Assembly (NCBI GenBank): GCA_965226695.1
Contig: OZ245405.1
Coordinates: 3,596,001 to 3,660,000, forward strand
Length of the DNA: 64,000 bases
Direction: 5' to 3'
From: CATOSD01 sp965226695
Lineage (GTDB): Bacteria; Chloroflexota; Dehalococcoidia; Lucifugimonadales; CATOSD01
Every line of letters starts with the position of its first letter. Position 1 is the first letter of the stretch. The notes below the pieces were generated by a model. It ran no database searches. It was not told the origin of the DNA and was given only the letters and a program-made list of their open reading frames with translations. Shown piece by piece: positions 1 through 7,432 of this stretch. The position numbers and the translations under genes are program-made.

Positions 1-403
1 CCACGCCGATGCCGACCACCGCGACGAGCGCGACGGCCGCGAGCGCGGCGGCGAGCGCTCCGAGGCGCGCGGAGGGCTCGCCGAGGACCCCGGGCGTGCG
101 GATCAGGCCCCGGCGGGCGGTCGGGGCGGCGAGGGTGAAGGGGCGCGGCGCCCGGAGCTCCCCGAGCTCGCCGGCGCCGAGAGCGCGCAGCGCCTCCGTC
201 ACCTCCCTCATCCCCTCCAGGGCGGCGCGGCTCCCCGCGTCTGAGGCGAGCTCGCGCTCGTAAGCCTCCTGCTCCCCCTCCGGGAGGTCGCCGTCGAGGT
301 AGAGCGAGAGCCGCTCGTCGCGGATCTCGGAGACGGTCGCCCCCGCGGGGAGATCCCCTCCCCGCGCCGGCATCCCTCGCCGCCGCCACCACCACCCGCG
401 CAT
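1..403 (-). CDS. Anti-sigma factor-like membrane protein, C-terminus cut by window edge
   Basis: The ATG at 403 overlaps the sigma-factor stop as ATGA, so the two genes are translationally coupled. About 134 residues are visible. A soluble head with the pattern LSLYLDGDLPEGEQ, typical of anti-sigma N-terminal domains, is followed by a linker and then an Ala/Val/Leu-rich stretch at the window edge that looks like the start of a transmembrane helix. Position and architecture indicate a membrane anti-sigma factor sequestering the upstream ECF sigma. I see no Cys in the visible part, so the zinc HxxxCxxC motif of classical zf-HC2 proteins is absent. The gene continues outside the window. Confidence 0.75.
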   Translation of the reverse strand, partial: MRGWWWRRRGMPARGGDLPAGATVSEIRDERLSLYLDGDLPEGEQEAYERELASDAGSRAALEGMREVTEALRALGAGELGELRAPRPFTLAAPTARRGLIRTPGVLGEPSARLGALAAALAAVALVAVVGIGV

Positions 404-1074
404 CATCTCCACTCCTCCAGACGACGCGGAGCCGCTCCGGGTTCCCCGGGTGAGAGCAGGATGTCGCGCAACCGGGCGCGCGCACGGGAGAGCCTCGACT
501 TGACCGTGCCCGGGGCGACGCCGGTCGCCCTCGCCACCTCCTCGTGCCGCAGCCCGTGGACATCGGCGAGCAGGACGGTCATCCGCCACTCCTCGGGGAG
601 GGTGGCGAGCGCCGCCTCGAGCTCGGCGCGGAGCTCCGCGCGCCGGCCGGTCGCAACGGCGTGCTCCTCCGGCGTGGGTCCTCCGTCGGTGGGCTCGGGC
701 CGGGCGGGGAGGCGCTCCCGGTCGGCCTCAAGCGATCGCTCGCGGCGGCGTCCGCGGCGGCGCAGCTCGTCGCGCGCGAGGTTCGCGACGATCGTGAGGA
801 GCCAGGAGCGCACCGAGCCGCCCCGGAAGCGCCCCGCGGAGCGGTAGGCGCGCAGGAATGCCTCCTGGGCTGCGTCCTCCGCCGCCCCGCGCTCGCTCAG
901 GAAGCGGAACGCGAGCCCGTAGACAGCGTCCTGGTGCCGGAGCACGATGCTGTTGAAGGCCGCGAGGTCTCCTCCCTGCGCGCGCCGAATCAGCTCCGCG
1001 TCCTCCGCGGCGGCCGCCTCCGCCGCGGGCGCGTCGCCGCCAGCGGGCCCGGTTGCGCCGCCGCGATGGGACAT
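403..1074 (-). CDS. ECF RNA polymerase sigma factor (RpoE/SigW type)
   Basis: This 223-residue protein has sigma region 2 at about residues 40-110 (including DAAQEAFLRAYRSAGRF and the basic RDELRRRGRR stretch) and sigma region 4 at about 154-205, where ATGVAPGTVKSRLSRARARL forms the helix-turn-helix reading the -35 element. There is no region 3 or 1.1, as expected of group 4 (ECF) sigma factors. A low-complexity Ala-rich head of about 25 residues precedes region 2. It overlaps the downstream anti-sigma gene by ATGA, the usual cognate pairing. Which stress it answers cannot be read from the sequence. Confidence 0.93.
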   Translation of the reverse strand: MSHRGGATGPAGGDAPAAEAAAAEDAELIRRAQGGDLAAFNSIVLRHQDAVYGLAFRFLSERGAAEDAAQEAFLRAYRSAGRFRGGSVRSWLLTIVANLARDELRRRGRRRERSLEADRERLPARPEPTDGGPTPEEHAVATGRRAELRAELEAALATLPEEWRMTVLLADVHGLRHEEVARATGVAPGTVKSRLSRARARLRDILLSPGEPGAAPRRLEEWR

Positions 1075-1127
1075 CCGCCGCCCATCCCCTCCGCCTCCGC
1101 CGCTCGCGCGGCCGCCGGCCGCGAGCG

Positions 1128-1133
1128 TAGCAT
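1128..1133 (+). promoter_or_regulatory. Candidate -10 element (TAGCAT) for the aldolase gene
   Basis: TAGCAT stands 39 nt before the aldolase ATG, leaving a leader of about 30 nt that contains the GGGGAGGG ribosome-binding site. No clear -35 is visible. The opposite strand of the same spot reads TACGCT and could serve the divergent sigma-factor gene. Confidence 0.35.
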
Positions 1134-1172
1134 CGGCCCGGCACGAGCGAACCGAAGCGCGGGGAGGGCACG

Positions 1173-2015
1173 ATGCCGGTCGCGGCGGCCCGCGATCTGC
1201 TCGCCGCGGCGGAGCGGGGAGGCTTCGCGCTCCCCGCCTTCAACGTCTCCACGCCCGGCATGGCGCTCGGCGTCCTCGACGCGGCGGAGGCGCTCCACGC
1301 CGTGGTGCTGCTCCAGTTCAACTCGGGGAACTTCGACGCGATGGGCGGGCTGGAACCGGCGGCGGCGTACCTGCTTGCTCTCGCGCGCGGCGCGAACGTG
1401 CCGGTCGGCCTTCACCTCGACCACGGCGCGGACGCCTCGACGCTCCGCCGCGCGGTCGCCGCGGGATGCACCTCGGTCATGTTCGACGGCTCCACGCTTC
1501 CCTATGAGCAGAATGTGCGCGAGACGCGGGCGGCCCGAGCGATCGCGGCCGCGGCCGGCGTCGCGCTCGAGGCGGAGCTCGGCCACGTCGGCGGAAGCGA
1601 GCCAGGGGTGGTGACCTCCGAGACGGATCTCACCGATCCGCGCCAGGCGGCCCGCTTCGTCGCCGAGACGGGCGTCGACGCGCTCGCGGTGTCGGTGGGG
1701 ACGGCGCACGGGCGCGCGGGCGAGGTGAGCATCCCGCTCGTCCGCGAGATCCGCCGCCGGACCGAGGGCCTGCCGCTCGTGCTGCACGGCGGCTCCGGCG
1801 TGGCGCCGCCGGCTCTCGCCGCCGCAGTGTCGGCCGGCGTGCGCAAGGTCAATATCTCGCGCGAGATCCACCGGGCCGTCGCGCGCGCGCTCGCCGGCTC
1901 CCTCCGGGACCACGGGGACGACCCGCGGCCGGCTCTTCACGACGCGCGGGCCGAGGTCGCGGCCGTCGCCAGAGCGCGCATCGGCTGGCTGGGAGCCGCG
2001 GCCTCCGCCCGCTAG
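1173..2015 (+). CDS. Class II fructose-bisphosphate aldolase family protein
   Basis: This 280-residue TIM-barrel enzyme fits the zinc-dependent class II aldolases, which cleave fructose-1,6-bisphosphate or related ketose bisphosphates. Visible motifs are PAFNVST near the N-terminus, HLDHG with catalytic Asp83 and zinc ligand His84, ELGHVGGSE (about 135-143), VGTAHG with His179, and LHGGSG with His205, which together give the three metal-binding histidines. The length is close to the short tagatose/fructose type (GatY/KbaY, FbaA of Bacillus) rather than the 350-residue E. coli FbaA. A GGGGAGGG ribosome-binding site lies 5 nt before the ATG. Substrate (fructose- or tagatose-bisphosphate) is not resolved. 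Confidence 0.88.
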   Translation: MPVAAARDLLAAAERGGFALPAFNVSTPGMALGVLDAAEALHAVVLLQFNSGNFDAMGGLEPAAAYLLALARGANVPVGLHLDHGADASTLRRAVAAGCTSVMFDGSTLPYEQNVRETRAARAIAAAAGVALEAELGHVGGSEPGVVTSETDLTDPRQAARFVAETGVDALAVSVGTAHGRAGEVSIPLVREIRRRTEGLPLVLHGGSGVAPPALAAAVSAGVRKVNISREIHRAVARALAGSLRDHGDDPRPALHDARAEVAAVARARIGWLGAAASAR

Positions 2016-2037
2016 TGGGTCGCGGGCCGGTGCGGCG

Positions 2038-2043
2038 TATACT
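2038..2043 (+). promoter_or_regulatory. Candidate -10 element (TATACT) upstream of lepB
   Basis: TATACT is followed after 6 nt by a GTG at 2050, the spacing at which transcription would begin on the start codon itself. The reading frame from 2050 runs 35 codons to a TGA at 2155-2157, then stays open in the same frame into lepB. Confidence 0.4.
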
Positions 2044-2172
2044 GGGGTCGTGGAGCCGAACCTCGCCCCGGGGACCGCGCACCCGGATCTGCCCGGCGCT
2101 CCGCGGCCGCCCGCCGAACCAACGTCCGCGCGCCTTCCCGCACCAGGCGAGTCCTGAGGCCGTCGCGCCGCC

Positions 2173-2967
2173 GTGTTGCCGCATGCGCCGAACGCGCCGC
2201 CGCGCCGCGTCAGCCGCGCCCCCGGCGAGAGGCGGCTTCGCGCGCGACCGCACGCCCCCGGCGCGCCCCCTGAATGGTGGCCGCCGCCGCCGGCTCCCGG
2301 GCCGCGGGCGGCGCCGCGGGAGCCGGCCCCGGGCGCGGCGCTCTGGCCGTGGGGCCTCCGCGGCCTCTCCGAGACGCTCGAGGTGGTGGCGCTCGCGCTA
2401 CTGATGTTCCTCGCCGTTCGCGCCGTGGCCCAGAACTTCATCGTCGACGGTCGCTCGATGGAGCCGACCTTCGCCCACGGCGAGCTCCTGATCGTGAACA
2501 AGCTCGCCTACGCGGGGATCGATCTTGCGTGGCTGCCCGGGGTGGAGGGCGACGAGTGGCGCCCCTTCGGGGAGCCGGCCGCGGGCGACATCATCGTCTT
2601 CCGCTTCCCGGGCGAGCGGGAGCGCGACTTCATCAAGCGTGTTGTGGCCGTGGAGGGGCAGACGGTCCGCGTCGAGGACTCCTCCGTCTACGTCGACGGC
2701 GTCCGGCTCATAGAACCCTACGTCTCCGAGCCGCCGACCTACGGGCTTGAGACGCAGCTGGTGCCGGAGGGCTCCGTCTTCGTCCTCGGGGACAACCGCA
2801 ACAACTCCTTCGACTCCCACTCCTGGGGTATGCTCGAGGCGTCCCGGATCATCGGGCGTGCCGAGTTTCGCTACTGGCCGCCCTCCGCCGTCGGCGGCGT
2901 CGATCACGTGCGGCAGCCGCGCGCCGTGGGGCCGGAGGTGTCGAGATCGCCGTCGATCGTGAGGTAG
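2173..2967 (+). CDS. lepB: Signal peptidase I
   Basis: Membrane-bound serine protease that removes signal peptides from exported proteins. Of 264 residues, a Pro/Arg-rich cytoplasmic head of about 62 precedes a single transmembrane segment (about 66-88), then the catalytic box DGRSMEPT with nucleophile Ser95, and DFIKRVVAVEG with general base Lys155. The C-terminal box GDNRNNSFDSHSWG is intact. The start is uncertain: GTG 2173 is the first in-frame start after the TGA at 2155, and no ribosome-binding site is obvious. Its end overlaps the beginning of pyrE. The long Pro-rich head resembles high-GC Gram-positive and Chloroflexota enzymes. Confidence 0.92.
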   Translation: MLPHAPNAPPRRVSRAPGERRLRARPHAPGAPPEWWPPPPAPGPRAAPREPAPGAALWPWGLRGLSETLEVVALALLMFLAVRAVAQNFIVDGRSMEPTFAHGELLIVNKLAYAGIDLAWLPGVEGDEWRPFGEPAAGDIIVFRFPGERERDFIKRVVAVEGQTVRVEDSSVYVDGVRLIEPYVSEPPTYGLETQLVPEGSVFVLGDNRNNSFDSHSWGMLEASRIIGRAEFRYWPPSAVGGVDHVRQPRAVGPEVSRSPSIVR

Positions 2968-3512
2968 TCGCCGCGCTCGAGCAGGCGGGGGCCTTCCTTC
3001 GGGGCCACTTCCAGCTCGCCTCTGGCCGCCACTCCGACCGCTACCTTGAGAAGTTCAACCTGCTGCAATGGCCGCCGCAGACCCAGGTGGTCTGCCGCAA
3101 GATGGCCGCAGCGCTCAGCCACACCCGCCCCGAGCTCGTCGCTGGCCCGACCACCGGCGGCGTGATCCTCTCCTACGAGGTGGCGCGCCAGCTCGGGCTT
3201 CGCGGCGTGATCGCGGAGCGCCGGCCCGACGGGACTGGGCGCGCGCTGCAGCGTGGATTCCGCTTGCGGGCCGGCGAGCGCGCGCTGGTGGTCGACGACG
3301 TGCTCACCACGGGCGGGTCGGTGCGCGAGACCATCGAGGCGGTGCGCGCGGCCGGGGGGGATCCCGTGGGCGTCGCGGTGCTCGTCGACCGATCGGGCGG
3401 CGCCTTCGACTTCGGCCTTCCCTTCTTCGCGGCGACCGAGGTGGAGATGGAGAGTGTCGATCCCGCCGCCTGCCGGCTCTGCTCGGCGGGCGTTCCGCTC
3501 ACGGTGACGTGA
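2946..3512 (+). CDS. pyrE: Orotate phosphoribosyltransferase, unusual start
   Basis: Joins orotate to PRPP to give orotidine monophosphate in pyrimidine synthesis. The family pattern is clear: LRGHFQLASGRHSDRYLEKF at the N-terminus, GPTTGGVILSYEVA, and the PRPP loop ALVVDDVLTTGGS. No ATG, GTG or TTG lies in frame ahead of the conserved N-terminus; the first in-frame GTG, at 3087, would remove about 47 conserved residues. GGAGG at 2934-2938 sits 7 nt before an ATC at 2946, so I place the start there, giving 188 residues, a normal length. A non-canonical AUC start, or a base error just upstream, are the alternatives. The first 22 nt overlap lepB. Confidence 0.85.
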   Translation: MAVDREVVAALEQAGAFLRGHFQLASGRHSDRYLEKFNLLQWPPQTQVVCRKMAAALSHTRPELVAGPTTGGVILSYEVARQLGLRGVIAERRPDGTGRALQRGFRLRAGERALVVDDVLTTGGSVRETIEAVRAAGGDPVGVAVLVDRSGGAFDFGLPFFAATEVEMESVDPAACRLCSAGVPLTVT

Positions 3513-3546
3513 GGCGTGGTGGCGCCCCGCCCCGCGGGCGATCCGC

Positions 3547-3552
3547 TAGCAT
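3547..3552 (+). promoter_or_regulatory. Candidate -10 element (TAGCAT), leaderless type
   Basis: TAGCAT is followed after 7 nt by the ATG at 3560, with no ribosome-binding site between, consistent with a leaderless transcript of the lyase gene. No -35 is evident. Confidence 0.4.
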
Positions 3553-3559
3553 CGCGGCG

Positions 3560-4477
3560 ATGAGCGAGCCCGCCGTTCCCGCCCCGCGCCCGCCGGCCGC
3601 GCACCTCCGCCGCCTGCTTGCGCGCGAGCAGCTGCTGGTGGCCCCGGGCGTCTTCGACGGGCTCTCGGCCCGCCTCGCCGAGCGCTCGGGCGCCGAGGCC
3701 GTCTACGCCTCCGGGGGTGCGATCGCGCGGTCGGCCGGCTACCCGGATCTCGGGCTCCTGGGCGTCGGCGAGGTGCTCGGAAGGCTCGGCCAGATCACCG
3801 AGGCGGTCGGGATCCCCGTCATCGCCGACGCCGACACCGGCTACGGGAACGCGCTGAACGTCCGCCGCACCGTGCGCGCCTTCGAGCGGCTCGGCGTGGC
3901 GGCGCTGCACCTGGAGGACCAGGAGTCGCCGAAGCGCTGCGGGCACTACGAGGGGAAGAGGCTGGTGCCGACCGATGAGATGCTGGGGAAGCTCCGCGCG
4001 GCGCTCGAGGCCAGGCGCGACCCCGACCTCGTGATCATCGCCCGCACCGACGCCATCGCGGTCGAGGGCCTGGACGCCGCCCTCGCGCGCGCCGAGGCCT
4101 ACCGGGAGGCCGGCGCCGACGTTCTCTTCGTGGAGGCGCCGGAGAGCGAGGCGCAGGTCGAGACCATCGCCGAGCGGCTGCCGGGGCCGAAGCTCATCAA
4201 CGTCTTCCGCGGCGGAAAGACGCCGCTCCTCCCCCGCGAGCGCCTGGCCGAGCTTGGCTACCGCGTCGCGATCCTCCCCTCCGACTTGCAGCGCGCCGCG
4301 ATCCGGGCGATGCAGGAGACGCTCGAGGCGATCGGTCGCGACGGCAACGCCGCCGCCCTCGACCATCGCCTCGCGACGTTCGCCGAACGAGACGAGATCG
4401 TGGGTCTCGGCGAGTACCGCGCGCTCGACGAGCGCTACGGGAGCGATTCGGCGGGCGGCGCCCGCTCCGGGGAGTGA
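3560..4477 (+). CDS. Isocitrate lyase/PEP mutase superfamily lyase
   Basis: This 305-residue TIM-barrel protein belongs to the 2-methylisocitrate lyase/oxaloacetate decarboxylase/carboxyphosphonoenolpyruvate mutase group. DADTGYGN (about residues 90-97) binds magnesium, LEDQESPKRCGHYEGK carries the K-R-C-G-H loop with catalytic-type Cys127, and IIARTDA follows. The Cys loop favours a lyase acting on a 2-methylisocitrate-like or dimethylmalate-like acid over a phosphomutase. The start at 3560 is chosen because upstream sequence in this frame lies inside pyrE and does not resemble the family. The GTGA at its end starts the next gene, indicating an operon. Exact substrate unknown. Confidence 0.85.
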   Translation: MSEPAVPAPRPPAAHLRRLLAREQLLVAPGVFDGLSARLAERSGAEAVYASGGAIARSAGYPDLGLLGVGEVLGRLGQITEAVGIPVIADADTGYGNALNVRRTVRAFERLGVAALHLEDQESPKRCGHYEGKRLVPTDEMLGKLRAALEARRDPDLVIIARTDAIAVEGLDAALARAEAYREAGADVLFVEAPESEAQVETIAERLPGPKLINVFRGGKTPLLPRERLAELGYRVAILPSDLQRAAIRAMQETLEAIGRDGNAAALDHRLATFAERDEIVGLGEYRALDERYGSDSAGGARSGE

Positions 4478-5622
4478 GGGCTCAGGTGCGTTCGAGCGAG
4501 GATCGGATCCGGGTCACCCACACCGGGAGCCTGCCCAGGCCCGGGCCACTGCTCGACCTGATGGTCGCGAAGGAGCGGGGCGAGCTCTCCGCCCGGGCGC
4601 CCTTCGAGGCGGCGGTGCGCTCAGCCGTCGCGGCCGCGGTGAGGCGGCAGGTCGACCTCGGGATCGACGTGGTCAACGACGGGGAGATGGGGCGCGTGGA
4701 CTACACGGTCTACGTCGCCGAGCGCCTCGAGGGCTTCGGCGGGCGGAGCGGCGTCCTGCGCAACCCGGACGTCGAGGAGTTCCCGGAGTGGGCGGAGGTT
4801 CTGCGCCGGATGAGCTCGCCCTTCGGCCGCCGCCCGGCCTGCACCGGCCCCGTCGGGTGGCGGGACTTCGCCGCGGTGGAGCGCGACCTGGCGACGCTGC
4901 GGCAGCCGGCCGAGGCGGCGGGCGCGGAGGAGGTCTTCCTCACCGCGGCCTCGCCCGGGCAGATCGCCCGCTTCCTCGAGAACCAGTACTACGCGAGCCA
5001 CGAGGAGTACGTCTTCGCGCTCGCCGACGTGATGCGCCGCGAGTACGAGGCGGTGGTCGATGCCGGCTTCCTGCTGCAGCTCGACTGCCCCGATCTCGCG
5101 CTGGGGCGCCACCAGCAGTTCGCCGAGCGCGAGCTCGACGACTTCCGCGACATCGCCCGCCAGCACGTGGAGGCGCTCAACGAGGCGACGCGGAACATCG
5201 CGCCGGAGCGGATGCGGATGCACATATGCTGGGGCTCGACCGAGGGTCCCCACCACCGCGACGTGCCGATGGAGGAGATCGCGGATCTCGTGCTGGCCGC
5301 GCGCCCGCAGGCGCTCGCCTTCCCCGCGTCCAACGGGCGCCACGAGCACGAGTGGCGCGCGTGGCGCGGGCGCGACCTCGGGGACAAGCTCCTGATCGTC
5401 GGCGCCGTCGACACCACCACCAACATCATCGAGCACCCGCGGGTCGTCGCCGATCGCCTCCTGCGCTTCGCAGAGGTCGTGGGACGCGAGCGCGTGCTGG
5501 CCGGCACCGACTGCGGGCTCGGCACCTTCGCGGGGCGCGTTCAGGTGTCCGGTGAGATCGCATGGCGGAAGCTCGGCGCGCTTGTGGAGGGCGCCCGCCT
5601 CGCCTCCGCCGATCTCTGGTAG
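4474..5622 (+). CDS. MetE-like cobalamin-independent methyltransferase family protein
   Basis: This 382-residue protein corresponds to the C-terminal catalytic half of cobalamin-independent methionine synthase, the family that also includes epoxyalkane:CoM transferase. VTHTGSLPRP opens the barrel, VNDGEMGR follows, His250-x-Cys252 lies in MHICWGSTEGPHH, and Cys347 in LAGTDCGLGTF; these match the zinc ligands that activate the thiol acceptor. The N-terminal folate-binding half of MetE is absent, so it is probably a thiol alkyl or methyltransferase of other specificity rather than the main methionine synthase. The GTG start overlaps the preceding lyase stop by 4 nt, so both are co-translated. 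Confidence 0.85.
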   Translation: MRAQVRSSEDRIRVTHTGSLPRPGPLLDLMVAKERGELSARAPFEAAVRSAVAAAVRRQVDLGIDVVNDGEMGRVDYTVYVAERLEGFGGRSGVLRNPDVEEFPEWAEVLRRMSSPFGRRPACTGPVGWRDFAAVERDLATLRQPAEAAGAEEVFLTAASPGQIARFLENQYYASHEEYVFALADVMRREYEAVVDAGFLLQLDCPDLALGRHQQFAERELDDFRDIARQHVEALNEATRNIAPERMRMHICWGSTEGPHHRDVPMEEIADLVLAARPQALAFPASNGRHEHEWRAWRGRDLGDKLLIVGAVDTTTNIIEHPRVVADRLLRFAEVVGRERVLAGTDCGLGTFAGRVQVSGEIAWRKLGALVEGARLASADLW

Positions 5623-5665
5623 CGCTGGCCGCGTCCCCCCGCCTCCGCGCCCCGGGGGGCGCTGC

Positions 5666-5671
5666 TATCCT
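5666..5671 (+). promoter_or_regulatory. Candidate -10 element (TATCCT)
   Basis: TATCCT in the gap between the methyltransferase and the solute-binding protein; transcription would begin near 5678, about 55 nt before the chosen GTG start. The -35 is not recognisable. Confidence 0.3.
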
Positions 5672-5734
5672 CGCCTTCGTCCCGCGCGGCGCCCTGCCCC
5701 GCGGATGCGGGGCGGCCGGCGGAGAGGGGGAGGC

Positions 5735-7270
5735 GTGCCGCGAGCGCTGGTCGTGGGCGTCGAGTCGGCGCCGACCAACTTCGACATGGAGCAGCCGGCG
5801 GCCTTCGGCGACAGCGTCGGCTCGGACATCTCGTCGTCCATCTACGAGCAGCTCACCGGGCCGCGCCCCGTCCTGGGCGACGACGGCGTGTGGCGGGTCA
5901 CGTGGCGCGATCTCGAGCCGCAGCTCGCCGAGGGGTGGTGGTTCTCGGAGGACGGGCGCACGTGCACCTTCCGGCTGCGCGCCGGCGTGCTGAGCGCCGA
6001 CGGCAACGAGCTCGCCGCCGAGGACGTGCGCTGGAGCTGGGAGCGCTCCTTCGGGATGCGCGACGTGGGGAAGTGGGTCGCGCGCATCTCCTCGGTGCAG
6101 GAGGCGACCGACGTGGAGGTGGTAGACCCGCGCACGGTCGCCTTCCACCTGCGCGCGCCGAACCCGGCCCTTCCGCGCACCATGGCCCAGGGGACCCCGA
6201 ACGTCTACGACTCGGCGGTCGCGCGCGACGGGCAGAGCCCGGAGGACCCGTGGGCCAGCTCCCTGCTCGCGGCACGCCCGTCGGGTTTCGGGCCCTACCG
6301 GCTCGTTCAGGCCGACGGCGAGCGGGTCACGGAGATCGAGACGAACCCGCACTACCACCAGGCCCCCCCCGCCATCGGCGAGGTCGTCGCCAGGCGCTAC
6401 GCGTCGACGGAGGAGGCGGCCGAGGCGCTGCTAGCGGGCGAGGTCGATCTGGTGACGGGCGTGCCGTGGTCGATGCTGCCGAGGGTGCGCTCGGAGCGGC
6501 GCCTGCGCATCACGCCGGCCGCCTCCACCGCCGGGGTCTTCCTGCACCTCGATCCCGGTGCCGAGCCCCTGGACGATCCGCTCGTCCGGCAGGCGATCGC
6601 GCACGCGACGCCGTATCGGGCCGTGCTCGCGTCGGTCTACGCCGGCGGCGTCGAGCGCTGGTACAGCTGGGTGAAGCCGGAGAGCCCCGGCTACGACCCG
6701 GCCTCGTGGCCCTACGCCGAGGACATCGGTCGGGCGAGGGCGCTGCTCGCCGCCTCGAAGGGGGCGGGCGGCTTCTCAACGACGATCCTCGCGCTCCCGG
6801 GCGAGGGGCTGCGGGCAGTGGCGGAGCTGCTCGCGGAGCGGCTCGCCCGGCTCGGCATCGAGGCCGACGTCCAACTCGAGCCGCGCGGCCGCGACCGCCA
6901 GGGCCGCGTGCGCACCGAGGGAAACCTGGCCCCGATCATGGTGCGCGCCTCCGCGGACGGGCGCGGGCAGCGGGTCGCCGAGCCGCTCTACGCCTACTAC
7001 CACGACTGGGGGCCGGGCCGGATGCGGCTCTTTCCCTTCCGCTACGACAACGAGGAGTTCTTCAAGGCGCTGCGGGCGATCCCGGAGGCCGGCCACGGCG
7101 CGCGGTGGGAGGACGCCGTGCGGCGCGTGCAGCGGCTGCACAACGCAGACGCGGTGATGATCCCGCTCTGTGGACAGCGCTACTACGTGGCGCACGACCG
7201 CGAGCTCGAGGGCTACTGCTGGCTTCCGGAGAATCGTCTCCCGTTCGCGCGCATGCGCTGGCGGGGCTAG
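5735..7270 (+). CDS. Family-5 solute-binding protein homologue without signal peptide
   Basis: This 511-residue protein resembles peptide/nickel-type periplasmic binding proteins (SBP family 5): LAEGWWFSEDGRTCTFRLRA, the AEDVRWSWER block and PLVRQAIAHATPY are all typical. The GTG at 5735 is preceded by a GGGGGAGG site and aligns residue for residue with the paralogue ending at 51332 (VPRALVVGV against VARTLRVGI). The mature fold begins immediately, with no Sec, Tat or lipobox signal; an upstream ATG at 5705 adds only Arg/Gly-rich residues. No ABC permease or ATPase is nearby. It may be cytoplasmic with a sensing or sequestering role, but that is inference. Confidence 0.8.
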   Translation: MPRALVVGVESAPTNFDMEQPAAFGDSVGSDISSSIYEQLTGPRPVLGDDGVWRVTWRDLEPQLAEGWWFSEDGRTCTFRLRAGVLSADGNELAAEDVRWSWERSFGMRDVGKWVARISSVQEATDVEVVDPRTVAFHLRAPNPALPRTMAQGTPNVYDSAVARDGQSPEDPWASSLLAARPSGFGPYRLVQADGERVTEIETNPHYHQAPPAIGEVVARRYASTEEAAEALLAGEVDLVTGVPWSMLPRVRSERRLRITPAASTAGVFLHLDPGAEPLDDPLVRQAIAHATPYRAVLASVYAGGVERWYSWVKPESPGYDPASWPYAEDIGRARALLAASKGAGGFSTTILALPGEGLRAVAELLAERLARLGIEADVQLEPRGRDRQGRVRTEGNLAPIMVRASADGRGQRVAEPLYAYYHDWGPGRMRLFPFRYDNEEFFKALRAIPEAGHGARWEDAVRRVQRLHNADAVMIPLCGQRYYVAHDRELEGYCWLPENRLPFARMRWRG

Positions 7271-7347
7271 TTCCGGCTCACCGTCGAGGCACGCGCCGGC
7301 CGGTCGTCCAGGCCGCCCCGGCGGCGCCTGTGCGGCGCACCCCGCAC

Positions 7348-7353
7348 TATAAT
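7348..7353 (+). promoter_or_regulatory. Consensus -10 element (TATAAT)
   Basis: A perfect TATAAT lies 80 nt before the lipoprotein start in otherwise GC-rich sequence. No good -35 is seen at the expected distance, so other elements may contribute. Confidence 0.5.
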
Positions 7354-7432
7354 CCGGCGGCCAGGGCGAGACGAGAATCCGCCCGCGGCTCCGTGGGCGA
7401 GGGAGCGATAGATAGCTACCACGAGCGTCTGT

